From NCBI GenBank assembly GCA_021272315.1, contig JAJSLI010000169.1, positions 1-52,594 of the forward strand: DNA of 52,594 nucleotides, given 5' to 3'. The notes beneath the pieces were generated by a model. The model ran no database searches, was not told the DNA's origin, and worked only from the letters and a program-made list of their open reading frames with translations. Each line of letters begins with the position of its first letter. The stretch's first letter is position 1. Of this stretch, positions 36,827 to 44,155 are shown piece by piece. The translations under genes and the position numbers were made by a program. Origin of the DNA: Methylacidiphilales bacterium (lineage in GTDB: Bacteria; Verrucomicrobiota; Verrucomicrobiia; Methylacidiphilales; UBA1321).

Positions 36827-37628
36827 AAGATTCCCAATCCTTCAGCCGCTGAAAGTTCCACTCCACATCGTCAGGGCCCGCCGTGAACGCTTGGCGGCCA
36901 TGGTTGCGCAGCAGGGGTTTCTTCCCATCCGGGAGCTTTGTCGGCAACTGGAAGTTTCCGAAGCAACCGCGCGCCGGGATTTATCGGCTCTTGAGAACGA
37001 GAAAAAAATCAGGCGCACCTATGGCGGCGCACTTTCAGAATTCGAGAGCCGGTTTCCCTCCTTCACCGAGCGCCGCGGGCGCTTCCGTCGTGCGAAGGCC
37101 AAGATCGCCGCAACGGCCCTCTCCTTCATTATACCAAACCGCACCTATTATTTTGACACCGGCACGACGATGTTCGCCATCGCGGAGGAATTCCGGGCGC
37201 ACCCGATCACTCCGCTGAAAATTGTTACACCGAACATTCCTTTGGGCGAATTACTCGCCGGAATCGAGGGTGTGCAGGTCTTTTTCCCAGCGGGACAGCT
37301 CTTCAGCCGGCAATCGGTCCTGCTCGGGGAACCGGTTTGCAGAAGCCTTGAATTCTGGCGGTTTGACGTGGCATTTCTCTCCGCGGAAGCCATGAACTCC
37401 ACCGGCATCTGGAACTCGCAGGCGGACGTCATTAAGCAGCAGAAGGTCGTACTCCGGCGGAGCGCCAGCTCGGTCTTCTGCTTGGATGCCAGCAAGCTGA
37501 ACCATAAGGCCCTGCATTTTCTAATCCCGTGGAATAAAATCGGCACACTGCTTACCGACGCGCCCCGCAGCAAGCTTCAACAGGCCGGGATCAGGGTTCG
37601 CGCCAGCCGGTATTGCCCCGCGGCTTAA
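36813..37628 (+). CDS. DeoR-family transcriptional regulator of the BMC operon
   Basis: 271 aa from a TTG start. The DeoR helix-turn-helix is RRERLAAMVAQQGFLPIRELCRQL, VSEATARRDLSALENEKKIRRTYGG; the DeoRC sensor domain follows (FDTGTTMFAIAEEF, IVTPNIPLGELL, FLSAEAMNSTGIWNSQ, FCLDASKLNHKALHFL, TDAP) and normally binds a phosphorylated sugar intermediate. In related Planctomycetes-Verrucomicrobia clusters, a DeoR gene accompanies the BMC operon. The start is uncertain: no ATG or GTG precedes the helix-turn-helix in frame, and a CTG at 36849 or a sequence error cannot be ruled out. It lies 56 bp after the SGNH gene and 151 bp before pduL. Confidence 0.9.
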   Translation: MTSIIRFPILQPLKVPLHIVRARRERLAAMVAQQGFLPIRELCRQLEVSEATARRDLSALENEKKIRRTYGGALSEFESRFPSFTERRGRFRRAKAKIAATALSFIIPNRTYYFDTGTTMFAIAEEFRAHPITPLKIVTPNIPLGELLAGIEGVQVFFPAGQLFSRQSVLLGEPVCRSLEFWRFDVAFLSAEAMNSTGIWNSQADVIKQQKVVLRRSASSVFCLDASKLNHKALHFLIPWNKIGTLLTDAPRSKLQQAGIRVRASRYCPAA

Positions 37629-37712
37629 GAGTCAAAGCCGAGCTGAAAATAAAAATTGAAATGTTTCCCTCGGGAAAATGGGACATTTCTGCGTCATTTT
37701 ATTGAGATAAGT

Positions 37713-37740
37713 TTGACAAAAAACCGATTTTCTTTATGAT
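37713..37740 (+). promoter_or_regulatory. Sigma70-type promoter of the BMC operon
   Basis: TTGACA (37713-37718), 16-bp spacer, TATGAT (37735-37740). This is the strongest promoter seen in the window; the start point would be near 37747, 33 bp before the pduL ATG. The -10 box overlaps the candidate DeoR operator. Confidence 0.7.
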
Positions 37741-37753
37741 CGAACTCGATCGT
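37736..37753. promoter_or_regulatory. DeoR candidate operator on the BMC promoter
   Basis: ATGATCGA-AC-TCGATCGT, a 15/16-position inverted repeat (one mismatch) of the same pattern as the DeoR-start site at 36809. It covers the -10 box and +1, where bound protein would block RNA polymerase. Confidence 0.6.
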
Positions 37754-37763
37754 AAACGTTTAC
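37752..37763. promoter_or_regulatory. LacI-consensus-like palindrome downstream of the BMC start point
   Basis: GTAAACGTTTAC is a perfect 12-bp palindrome with central CG, the form typical of LacI/GalR-family operators, adjoining the DeoR site. Which protein binds it is unknown; it differs from the GTCAA-N4-TTGAC sites near the local LacI gene. It may be a global carbon-control input. Confidence 0.5.
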
Positions 37764-37779
37764 TTTGGTATTTGCTGAT

Positions 37780-38454
37780 ATGACCGCCCTCGTCGCCCCA
37801 AACCGTTCGATCGTCGAATCCCTCGTCCGCCAGTCACTCTTTCGGGAGATCGGCAGGGAGCAACCGGCGACCCCAGCCCCGACGCTGGTCGTCAATAGCT
37901 CGGCCCGTCACATGCACATCTCACCCGAAAACCTCGAATTGCTTTTTGGAAAAGGCGCTGAATTAACCGTCCATAAATGGCTTTACCAGGAAGGGCAATT
38001 CGCCGCCCAGCAAACCGTCACTCTCATCGGGCCGCGCAAACGCATCATCCCAAACCTTCGCATCCTTGGTCCGTGCAGAAACCTCACTCAGATTGAACTC
38101 GCCATCACGGACTCCATCCAACTCGGCATTGACGTTCCTCTTCGTATGTCCGGAGACATCGAAGGAACACCGGGCGGATACGTGATGGGCCCGAAGGGCC
38201 TGCTCGAAATGAAACACGGCATCATTCGCGCCGCGCGTCACGTTCACATGTCCCCGTCGGACGCAAAGTTTCACAACGTCAAGCACCTCGATAAAATCAC
38301 CCTCAAGGTCGACTCGAAAGGCTGCAGAACCCGTTTTGACGACCTCATCGTGCGCGTGGATTCTTCCTTCAAGCTGGAGGTGCACATCGACACCGACGAG
38401 GCCAACGCCTGCGACTTGGAACACGCAACAAAAGTGGAACTTTTGAAATCCTAA
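37780..38454 (+). CDS. pduL: Phosphate acyltransferase PduL, BMC-targeted
   Basis: 224 aa from the ATG at 37780 (a TTG at 37765 would add five residues). PduL transfers the acyl group of acyl-CoA to phosphate; here lactyl-CoA to lactyl-phosphate, freeing CoA inside the compartment. Two PduL halves are visible with the metal-binding His clusters SARHMHIS and AARHVHMS. The N-terminal helix SIVESLVRQSLFREIG, followed by a Pro-rich linker (QPATPAPT), is a typical encapsulation peptide. It is the first gene of the operon, directly behind the promoter and operators. Confidence 0.92.
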   Translation: MTALVAPNRSIVESLVRQSLFREIGREQPATPAPTLVVNSSARHMHISPENLELLFGKGAELTVHKWLYQEGQFAAQQTVTLIGPRKRIIPNLRILGPCRNLTQIELAITDSIQLGIDVPLRMSGDIEGTPGGYVMGPKGLLEMKHGIIRAARHVHMSPSDAKFHNVKHLDKITLKVDSKGCRTRFDDLIVRVDSSFKLEVHIDTDEANACDLEHATKVELLKS

Positions 38455-38480
38455 CTACAACCCAAACATCAAAACATAAA

Positions 38481-38750
38481 ATGAGCGAAGCAATTGGACT
38501 AATCGAAACGCGCGGCTACGCGGGGCTGGTGGAAGCCAGCGATGCCATGGTCAAGGCCGCGAATGTACAACTAATCAAATCCATTCCCATCGGCGGAGGG
38601 CTGATCACCACCATCGTGCAGGGCGACGTAGGGAGTGTGAAGGCCGCCGTCGAAGCCGGCAAGGAAGCGGCAACACGTATCGGCAATCTTGTTGCCTCTC
38701 ACGTCATCGCCCGCCCTGCCGCGGAAATGTTGAAGTTTTTCGTCGGTTAA
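38481..38750 (+). CDS. BMC-H shell protein 1
   Basis: 89 aa Pfam BMC-domain protein ([30 protein letters not shown]), forming hexameric tiles of the shell facets. The pore loop reads PIGGGL, differing from the two other BMC-H proteins. It ends shortly after the domain (MLKFFVG), so it has no extension. 26 bp after pduL and 20 bp before the second BMC-H gene. Confidence 0.94.
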   Translation: MSEAIGLIETRGYAGLVEASDAMVKAANVQLIKSIPIGGGLITTIVQGDVGSVKAAVEAGKEAATRIGNLVASHVIARPAAEMLKFFVG

Positions 38751-38770
38751 ATCGAAAGGAAAATATTACT

Positions 38771-39070
38771 ATGGCTGGACAAGCACTCGGAATGATTGAA
38801 ACCAAAGGCCTCTGCGCGCAGTTCGAAGCTACGGACGCGATGTTGAAAGCCGCAAATGTTGAACTGGTCGGATGGGAAAAAATAGGATCGGGCCACGTCG
38901 CGGTTTTCGTCCGCGGCGAAGTCGCCGCCGTCAAGGCCGCCGTCGAAGCGGGCGCGACTGCCGCGGCCTCGATCGGTGAAGTAATCGCCGCCCACGTAAT
39001 CCCACGTCCCCACGACGACCTGGCCACACTCGGTAAATTTCTCGGCGCCAAAGCAGCCGCGGCAAAGTAA
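38771..39070 (+). CDS. BMC-H shell protein 2
   Basis: 99 aa, canonical BMC fold ([27 protein letters not shown]) with a KIGSGH pore loop, the commonest form in metabolosomes, and an Ala/Lys-rich C-terminal tail ([10 protein letters not shown]). A good ribosome site (GAAAGGA) precedes the ATG. Probably the most abundant shell protein. Confidence 0.94.
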   Translation: MAGQALGMIETKGLCAQFEATDAMLKAANVELVGWEKIGSGHVAVFVRGEVAAVKAAVEAGATAAASIGEVIAAHVIPRPHDDLATLGKFLGAKAAAAK

Positions 39071-39096
39071 CACCGACTTAAAATGACGGCGAATCG

Positions 39097-40281
39097 ATGA
39101 ATCTGAACCAGATCCTCGTTGCGAATATCGGCAGCACTTCATTCAAGTTCCGCTTGTTTGAAATGCCTGCCGAGCGCCTTCTTGCCCAAGGGGGCATCGA
39201 ATGCATTGGCAGCGCGGAATCACCGTTCAAGTTCCGGATTGGAAATGAACCAGATAGAAAAGGCTCCGCTTTCTTCGCTGATCATGGCGAGGCCATTGGG
39301 TTTGTGGAAAAAACACTTGGCGGATTCGGCCACCTCGCCGCCATCGGATTCAAGCCCGTCGGCGCCCGCAACATCAGCGGCACGCAACTCCTCGATGAAA
39401 ACGTCCTGCGTGCCATGGAGGAATTCAACACACTCCTCCCTGTACACAATCCACCCTATATTGCAGCCGTGCGGATGTTCAACAAGCTCTATCCGCAACT
39501 CCCCTGCATCGGCACGTTTGAAACAGCATTTTACGACGAAGTGCCCCTGAAAAACCAACGCTATCCGGTGCCTCTTGAGTGGGAATCCAAATATGGCATC
39601 CGCCGCTACGGTTTCCACGGAGCCAGTCACCGGTACGTCACCCAGCGCTGCTCTGAATTGTGCGGCACCGACAAGCTTCGCATCATCTCCTGCCATCTGG
39701 GCGGCAGTTCGTCGATTGCCGCTGTGCTCAATGGAAAGGCGGTTAATTCGAGTTGGGGCATGACAGCGCAGAGCGGCCTTCCACAAAATAACCGTGTAGG
39801 AGATTTCGATTGCTTCGCCCTCATCTACCTCGCCCGGGATCTTGGCCTCGGGCTCGACGCGGTTGAAAAGGCCCTCACTACTCAAGCCGGTCTCAAAGGC
39901 ATGTCCGGTCTCCCGACCGGCGATGTTCGCGACATCCTCGCCGCCGCCAAATCGGGCAACGAAAACGCCCGGATCGCCCTCGATGTCTTCACCGGTCAGA
40001 TTCGCAAGTTTATTGGCCAGTTCCTGGTCGAACTAAACGGAGCAGACGTCCTTATTTTCACTGCCGGCATCGCCGAGAACAACCCCTGCTTGCGCGCTGA
40101 AATCTGCGCCAACCTTGATTTTTGCGGGCTTGAACTCGATGAGACTTTGAACGCCACGGTCGGAGCCACCGAAGCCGTAATCTCCACCACGCGTTCAAAA
40201 ATCGAGGTGCGCGTCATTCCAACCAACGAGGAACTCATCATCGCCCGCAACGCCTGGACAAAACTTTCAACACTCAACTGA
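39097..40281 (+). CDS. ackA: Acetate/propionate kinase family, lactyl-phosphate to lactate plus ATP
   Basis: 394 aa of the AckA family. Motifs: NIGSTSFKFRLFE (phosphate 1), GFHGASHRYVTQR, SCHLGGSSSIAAV and TAGIAENNP (adenosine). The usual GTRSGDLDP is altered to LPQNNRVGDFD. It converts acyl-phosphate to the acid, giving one ATP; in this cluster the acyl group is expected to be lactyl. No encapsulation peptide is seen, so it is probably cytosolic, at the shell's outer side. Starts 26 bp after BMC-H 2. Confidence 0.92.
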   Translation: MNLNQILVANIGSTSFKFRLFEMPAERLLAQGGIECIGSAESPFKFRIGNEPDRKGSAFFADHGEAIGFVEKTLGGFGHLAAIGFKPVGARNISGTQLLDENVLRAMEEFNTLLPVHNPPYIAAVRMFNKLYPQLPCIGTFETAFYDEVPLKNQRYPVPLEWESKYGIRRYGFHGASHRYVTQRCSELCGTDKLRIISCHLGGSSSIAAVLNGKAVNSSWGMTAQSGLPQNNRVGDFDCFALIYLARDLGLGLDAVEKALTTQAGLKGMSGLPTGDVRDILAAAKSGNENARIALDVFTGQIRKFIGQFLVELNGADVLIFTAGIAENNPCLRAEICANLDFCGLELDETLNATVGATEAVISTTRSKIEVRVIPTNEELIIARNAWTKLSTLN

Positions 40282-40310
40282 CAACCACCAACCCACTGAA
40301 TAAAACACAT

Positions 40311-40592
40311 ATGGCACAACAAGCACTAGGAATGATCGAAACCCGCGGCCTCGTCGCCCTCGTTGAGGCGACGGATGCGATGCTTAAATCCGCAAACGTT
40401 GAGATTATCGGCCCGATGACCCAGGTCGGCAACGCCATGGTCACCGTTTGCGTCAGCGGCGATGTCGCCGCCGTCAAAGCAGCCACAGAGGCCGGCAAAA
40501 CCGCAGCCCAATCACTCGGCGAAATCGTTAGCGTCACCGTCATCGCCCGGCCGCATAACGATCTGGCCAGCGTTCTTCCAAAATCAAAATAA
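40311..40592 (+). CDS. BMC-H shell protein 3
   Basis: 93 aa BMC-domain protein ([28 protein letters not shown]) with a divergent pore region (MTQVGNAMVTV rather than KIGSG). The related Planctomycetes-Verrucomicrobia loci I know of carry two BMC-H genes, so a third one, placed after ackA, is notable and may form hexamers with a different pore. Confidence 0.93.
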   Translation: MAQQALGMIETRGLVALVEATDAMLKSANVEIIGPMTQVGNAMVTVCVSGDVAAVKAATEAGKTAAQSLGEIVSVTVIARPHNDLASVLPKSK

Positions 40593-40616
40593 AACCTGCA
40601 ACCACACCGCGATGAA

Positions 40617-40660
40617 CCCCAAACCATGTTTGAGCGCGAAATGATTTCTGATTTTTGGGG
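40617..40660 (+). other. Possible mRNA hairpin between BMC-H 3 and BMC-P 1
   Basis: CCCCAAA (40617-40623) and TTTGGGG (40654-40660) can pair with a 30-nt loop in the 104-bp gap, the largest inside the operon. With no following T-run it is not a normal terminator, but it may dampen or protect transcripts and so help set the hexamer to pentamer ratio. Confidence 0.3.
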
Positions 40661-40696
40661 CTCTTGCGGCGTTTTACGGACCAACAAATCCCGGCC

Positions 40697-41005
40697 ATGA
40701 TATTAGCAAAAGTTGAAGGCTGCGTCGTCGCGACCAAAAAAAACGCCAAAATGACGGGGAATAAATTGCTCCTCGTCAGGCCCATGGTCATCGATTCAGC
40801 CTCCGCAAGCGAATTCAAGCCTGGCTTGAGTACGCTGGTAGCCGTCGATTCCCTTGGGGCTGGTGAAAATCAAGTCGTTCTGGTGGTCCAGGGAAGCTCC
40901 GCCCGTCTAGGCACCGACGCCAAGGATTCTCCGGTCGACGCGGTCGTCATTGGCATCGTGGACACCGTGGATATGGCGAAGAGAATCCTTTACCGCGCGC
41001 CTTGA
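40697..41005 (+). CDS. BMC-P (EutN/CcmL-type) vertex protein 1
   Basis: 102 aa from MILAKVEGCVVATKKNAKM; the 14 upstream in-frame codons from a TTG are rejected because all BMC-P proteins begin at this methionine. Forms pentamers closing shell vertices; the GxV..T.K core and LVAVDSLGAGENQVVLVVQGSSAR are family-typical. C-terminus DTVDMAKRILY is longer than in the two other BMC-P proteins. Confidence 0.92.
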   Translation: MILAKVEGCVVATKKNAKMTGNKLLLVRPMVIDSASASEFKPGLSTLVAVDSLGAGENQVVLVVQGSSARLGTDAKDSPVDAVVIGIVDTVDMAKRILYRAP

Positions 41006-41044
41006 TTCCAACAACTCATTCGGAACCATTTACGACTAAAAAAC

Positions 41045-42475
41045 ATGGCCACTATCGACGAGAGACTTGTTTCCAAAGTGGTGAGTGAGGTACTTGCCCG
41101 TCTACAAACGCAAGTCACCACCGTCAAATCGGGGGCCTCTAATTTCGGCGTTTATGAAAACATGAACGACGCTTGCGACGCCGCGCATCGCTCGTTTGAA
41201 AAATTGCGGGATCTCGGTGTTTCCGCCCGCAAAAAAGCGATCAACGTCATCCGCCGCATGTGCGTCGCCAAGGCCACGGAATGGGGAACCATCGAGTTCA
41301 ACGAGACAAAAATCGGCCGTCTCAATCACAAAATCGAAAAACTTAAAATCTGCGGTGACCTCGTCCCCGGCGTCGAAATGCTGGAACGCATGGCTTTCAG
41401 CGGCGACTTTGGACTTACGATCATCGATTTTGCGCCTTGGGGCGTCATTGGTGCCGTGACCCCTTCGACTCACAGCGTTCCCACTCTCACGGGAAATGCG
41501 ATTAACATGATCGCCGCCGGCAACTCTGTGGTTTTCAACACCCATCCCGCCGCCGCGAAATGCGCCGCAATTGCAATCCGTGCTTACAATGAGGCTATCT
41601 TCCAGGAAACCGGGATTTCTGATCTGTTGACCACCGTAGTCAAACCCACACTCGATACTTTCGATGCGCTGTGCAAGCACCCAAACGTGCGCCTGCTGTG
41701 CGTCACCGGCGGCCCGGCGGTCGTCGCCGCCGCAATGAAGACCGGCAAGCGAGCCATTTGCGCAGGGCCGGGGAATCCGCCCGTTGTTGTCGATGAAACC
41801 GCCGATCTCGAACTCGCCGCCAAATCCATCATCCAGGGCGCCTCGTATGACAACAATTTACTTTGCATCGGTGAGAAAGAAGTATTCGTCGTTGATTCAG
41901 TCGCGGACAAACTCATTTCCGCATTGAAGAAAGCTGGGGCCGTGCATCTCAATGCCGCCCAAGTTGAAGCGCTGGCGGACAAGGCATTCGTTTTCCCGCA
42001 GGGCAAGGGTGCGGGCTGTCCTCATCCGGTCGTCAACCGCGATCTGGTCGGACGCGATGCCGCTGTACTGGCGAAGGCCATCGGCCTCGAGGTTCCGCCC
42101 GCGACACAACTCCTTTTTGGTGAAACGAAAGCCGACCACATTTTTGTCGATGAGGAGCAAATGATGCCTTTTATTCCCATTGTCCGCGTGGCGAATGTGG
42201 ACGCTGCCATCGTCGCCGCTCTCAAAGCTGAGCACGGCTACAAGCACACCGGCGTTATGCACAGTCAGAATATCCGCAACCTCACGAAAATGGCGCAGGA
42301 GATCGATACCACCCTGTTCATCAAAAACGGTCCGTCCATGACGGGTCTGGGACTCGGCGGTGAGGGCTTTCTTAGTTTCAGCATCGCGACCCCCACCGGT
42401 GAAGGCGTCACCACACCCATGACCTTTACCCGCTCCCGTCGCTGCGTGATGGTGGAGAGTTTAAACTTATTTTAG
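41045..42475 (+). CDS. CoA-acylating aldehyde dehydrogenase (PduP/EutE-type), BMC-targeted
   Basis: 476 aa. Oxidises an aldehyde with NAD+ and CoA to acyl-CoA; here probably L-lactaldehyde to lactyl-CoA. The catalytic Cys274 lies in NNLLCIGEKE; NAD-binding PWGVIGAVTPSTH (131-143) and GPGNPPVVVD are clear. The N-terminal helix MATIDERLVSKVVSEVLARL is a typical encapsulation peptide, followed by a short linker, indicating location in the lumen. Flanked by BMC-P genes on both sides. Confidence 0.94.
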   Translation: MATIDERLVSKVVSEVLARLQTQVTTVKSGASNFGVYENMNDACDAAHRSFEKLRDLGVSARKKAINVIRRMCVAKATEWGTIEFNETKIGRLNHKIEKLKICGDLVPGVEMLERMAFSGDFGLTIIDFAPWGVIGAVTPSTHSVPTLTGNAINMIAAGNSVVFNTHPAAAKCAAIAIRAYNEAIFQETGISDLLTTVVKPTLDTFDALCKHPNVRLLCVTGGPAVVAAAMKTGKRAICAGPGNPPVVVDETADLELAAKSIIQGASYDNNLLCIGEKEVFVVDSVADKLISALKKAGAVHLNAAQVEALADKAFVFPQGKGAGCPHPVVNRDLVGRDAAVLAKAIGLEVPPATQLLFGETKADHIFVDEEQMMPFIPIVRVANVDAAIVAALKAEHGYKHTGVMHSQNIRNLTKMAQEIDTTLFIKNGPSMTGLGLGGEGFLSFSIATPTGEGVTTPMTFTRSRRCVMVESLNLF

Positions 42476-42489
42476 CCACGACCGACCAG

Positions 42490-42753
42490 ATGAGAATTGC
42501 AACAATCAAAGGCCACGTCACCTCGACGATCAGGCACGGGAGCTTCAAAGGCCAAAGGCTTCTGATTGCCGTTCCGGACAGCCCCGATGTTGCGCCGCAG
42601 GTGGTGCTCGATCCGCTCGGCGCAGGCATCGGCCAAAAGGTCATCATTTCCAGTGACGGCAGCGAGGCCCGCAAAATCGTCGGCGATGAACACAGCCCTG
42701 CACGCTGGAGCGTGCTCGGCATTATCGATCCGGAAAGGACGCTCGCGCTATGA
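42490..42753 (+). CDS. BMC-P vertex protein 2
   Basis: 87 aa, EutN/CcmL family (MRIATIKGHVTSTIRHGSF, LLIAVPDSPDV, LDPLGAGIGQKVIISSDGSEAR). Forms pentamers. The last codons overlap the next gene by 4 bp (ATGA), so the two vertex proteins are translationally coupled. Confidence 0.92.
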   Translation: MRIATIKGHVTSTIRHGSFKGQRLLIAVPDSPDVAPQVVLDPLGAGIGQKVIISSDGSEARKIVGDEHSPARWSVLGIIDPERTLAL

Positions 42754-43028
42754 GACTCGGAACGGTGGTAGGCCGTGTCACACTTTCGGTTCGCAGGAAG
42801 GAAATCTTCAGCGAACGGTTGATGCTTGTTCTGCCCTGGCGGAGAGAAACTCTCTCAGGCGCGAAAAAGTTCGACCCCGCGATTGTTGTCTACGATCAAC
42901 TCGGCGCAAACGTCGGCCAGACGATCACCATCAGCGAAGGCCGCGAAGCAGCATGTCCTTTCCCCAACCCAACACCCGTGGACGCCTACTGCGCCGCGCT
43001 GGTGGACGACGTTTTTTACAAAGAATAA
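42750..43028 (+). CDS. BMC-P vertex protein 3
   Basis: 92 aa, EutN/CcmL family (MRLGTVVGRVTLSVRRKEI, VYDQLGANVGQTITISEGREAACPF). A GREAA segment and C-terminal ALVDDVFYK are family-typical. Three BMC-P paralogues, as in other Planctomycetes-Verrucomicrobia BMC loci, may form mixed or alternative vertices. Three bp before the aldolase gene. Confidence 0.92.
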   Translation: MRLGTVVGRVTLSVRRKEIFSERLMLVLPWRRETLSGAKKFDPAIVVYDQLGANVGQTITISEGREAACPFPNPTPVDAYCAALVDDVFYKE

Positions 43029-43031
43029 CTC

Positions 43032-44102
43032 ATGAAACTATTCGCACAAAAAGAAGCCGTGGCCTTCGTCAAAACAGGACTCAAGGAATTTCGCTACGAC
43101 CGGGAAATCCGTCTCACACCAGGGGCAAAGGACATCCTCACTGAAGCGGGCATCAAGGTCGTCTTTGCTACCGGTGCCACCCCCCCCTCGCCTACTGCCG
43201 CTTCAGCGCCTGCATCCACGGTTGGTGCTGGAACTTCCGCGGACCTGAAGCTCTTCAACTCTGCAGAGTCCGCTCTGCTCAAGCAGCAAATCTGCGACAT
43301 CGGCCGCCGCATCTGGATGCGCGAGTACTGTGATGGCAATGGCGGCAACATTTCCGTGCGAGTCGGACCCGATCGCTTCATTGTCACGCCCACTGGTGTA
43401 AGCAAGGGATTCATGACGCCCGACATGCTTTGCATGGTCGATGGCAAAGGCAATCAGCTCGCCGGCACCTGGAAGCGGTCGAGCGAGTTCACCACGCACG
43501 CTGCCATTTACGAAACGGTGCCCGAAGCCGTCTCCGTCTGCCATGCCCACCCCTGTCACGTCGGCGCATTCGCCGTCAAGGGAATGCAACCCCCGCCTCG
43601 GCTCATTCCCGAATTGGAAGTGTTCGTCGGCACAGTCGCTGTTGCGGAATACAAAACACCCGGAACGCCGGAAATAGCAGCTTCCATCCGTCCGCTGGCC
43701 CCCCAGCATCAATCAATTATCATGGGCAATCACGGCCTCATTTGCTGGGGCAAATCCATCGAGGACGCCTATTTCAAAATGGAAATCACCGATGCTTACT
43801 GCCGCACCGTCATTCTCGCCCAGGCTATCCCCGGCACGAGCGCCATTCCGTGCGAGGGCATGGGCGACCTGCTCGCCTTGAAAAAGAAAATGGGACTGCC
43901 CGACGATCGTTACGGCCTCAAGCCCGCGGAACTTTGCGAGGTTGACCCATGGCAGGAAATGTGCGGCTCACACGGTTGTTCATCCCCTGTCACGCCATGG
44001 AATCCGATGACGGTCGACGCCAAAAAGGATGCGAGCAACGCCGATCTGGAAGCCCTTGTGCAAAAGCTCACCGATGAAATCGTCGCAAAAGTTAAAGTTT
44101 AA
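43032..44102 (+). CDS. Class II aldolase (fuculose/rhamnulose-1-phosphate type), BMC-targeted, with N-terminal extension
   Basis: 356 aa, longer than free FucA (about 215). The catalytic domain (about 75-310) has GNISVR (105-110), the acid Glu152 (SSE), and the zinc ligands His171 and His173 (HAH) and His234 (GNHGL). It should cleave L-fuculose- or L-rhamnulose-1-phosphate to DHAP and L-lactaldehyde, producing the toxic aldehyde inside the compartment. The N-terminal ~45 residues (LKEFRYDREIRLTPGAKDIL, ending with a Pro/Ala/Ser linker) are an extra small domain. The C-terminus, after a Pro/Asp/Ala linker, ends in an amphipathic helix (LEALVQKLTDEIVAKVKV), a candidate encapsulation peptide. 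With RhaM present, rhamnulose-1-phosphate is a likely substrate. Confidence 0.9.
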   Translation: MKLFAQKEAVAFVKTGLKEFRYDREIRLTPGAKDILTEAGIKVVFATGATPPSPTAASAPASTVGAGTSADLKLFNSAESALLKQQICDIGRRIWMREYCDGNGGNISVRVGPDRFIVTPTGVSKGFMTPDMLCMVDGKGNQLAGTWKRSSEFTTHAAIYETVPEAVSVCHAHPCHVGAFAVKGMQPPPRLIPELEVFVGTVAVAEYKTPGTPEIAASIRPLAPQHQSIIMGNHGLICWGKSIEDAYFKMEITDAYCRTVILAQAIPGTSAIPCEGMGDLLALKKKMGLPDDRYGLKPAELCEVDPWQEMCGSHGCSSPVTPWNPMTVDAKKDASNADLEALVQKLTDEIVAKVKV

Positions 44103-44155
44103 CGTCCTGGCACATCCCCTGCAAACCCCGTCTTGCACAGAAACTCTATAAGCTT

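Noticed and set aside
36542..36886. Alternative plus-strand frame overlapping the SGNH end and the DeoR start
   Set aside because: Its ATG at 36809 lies in the DeoR operator and reads into a stop before the helix-turn-helix; no family features, although it leaves the true DeoR start uncertain.
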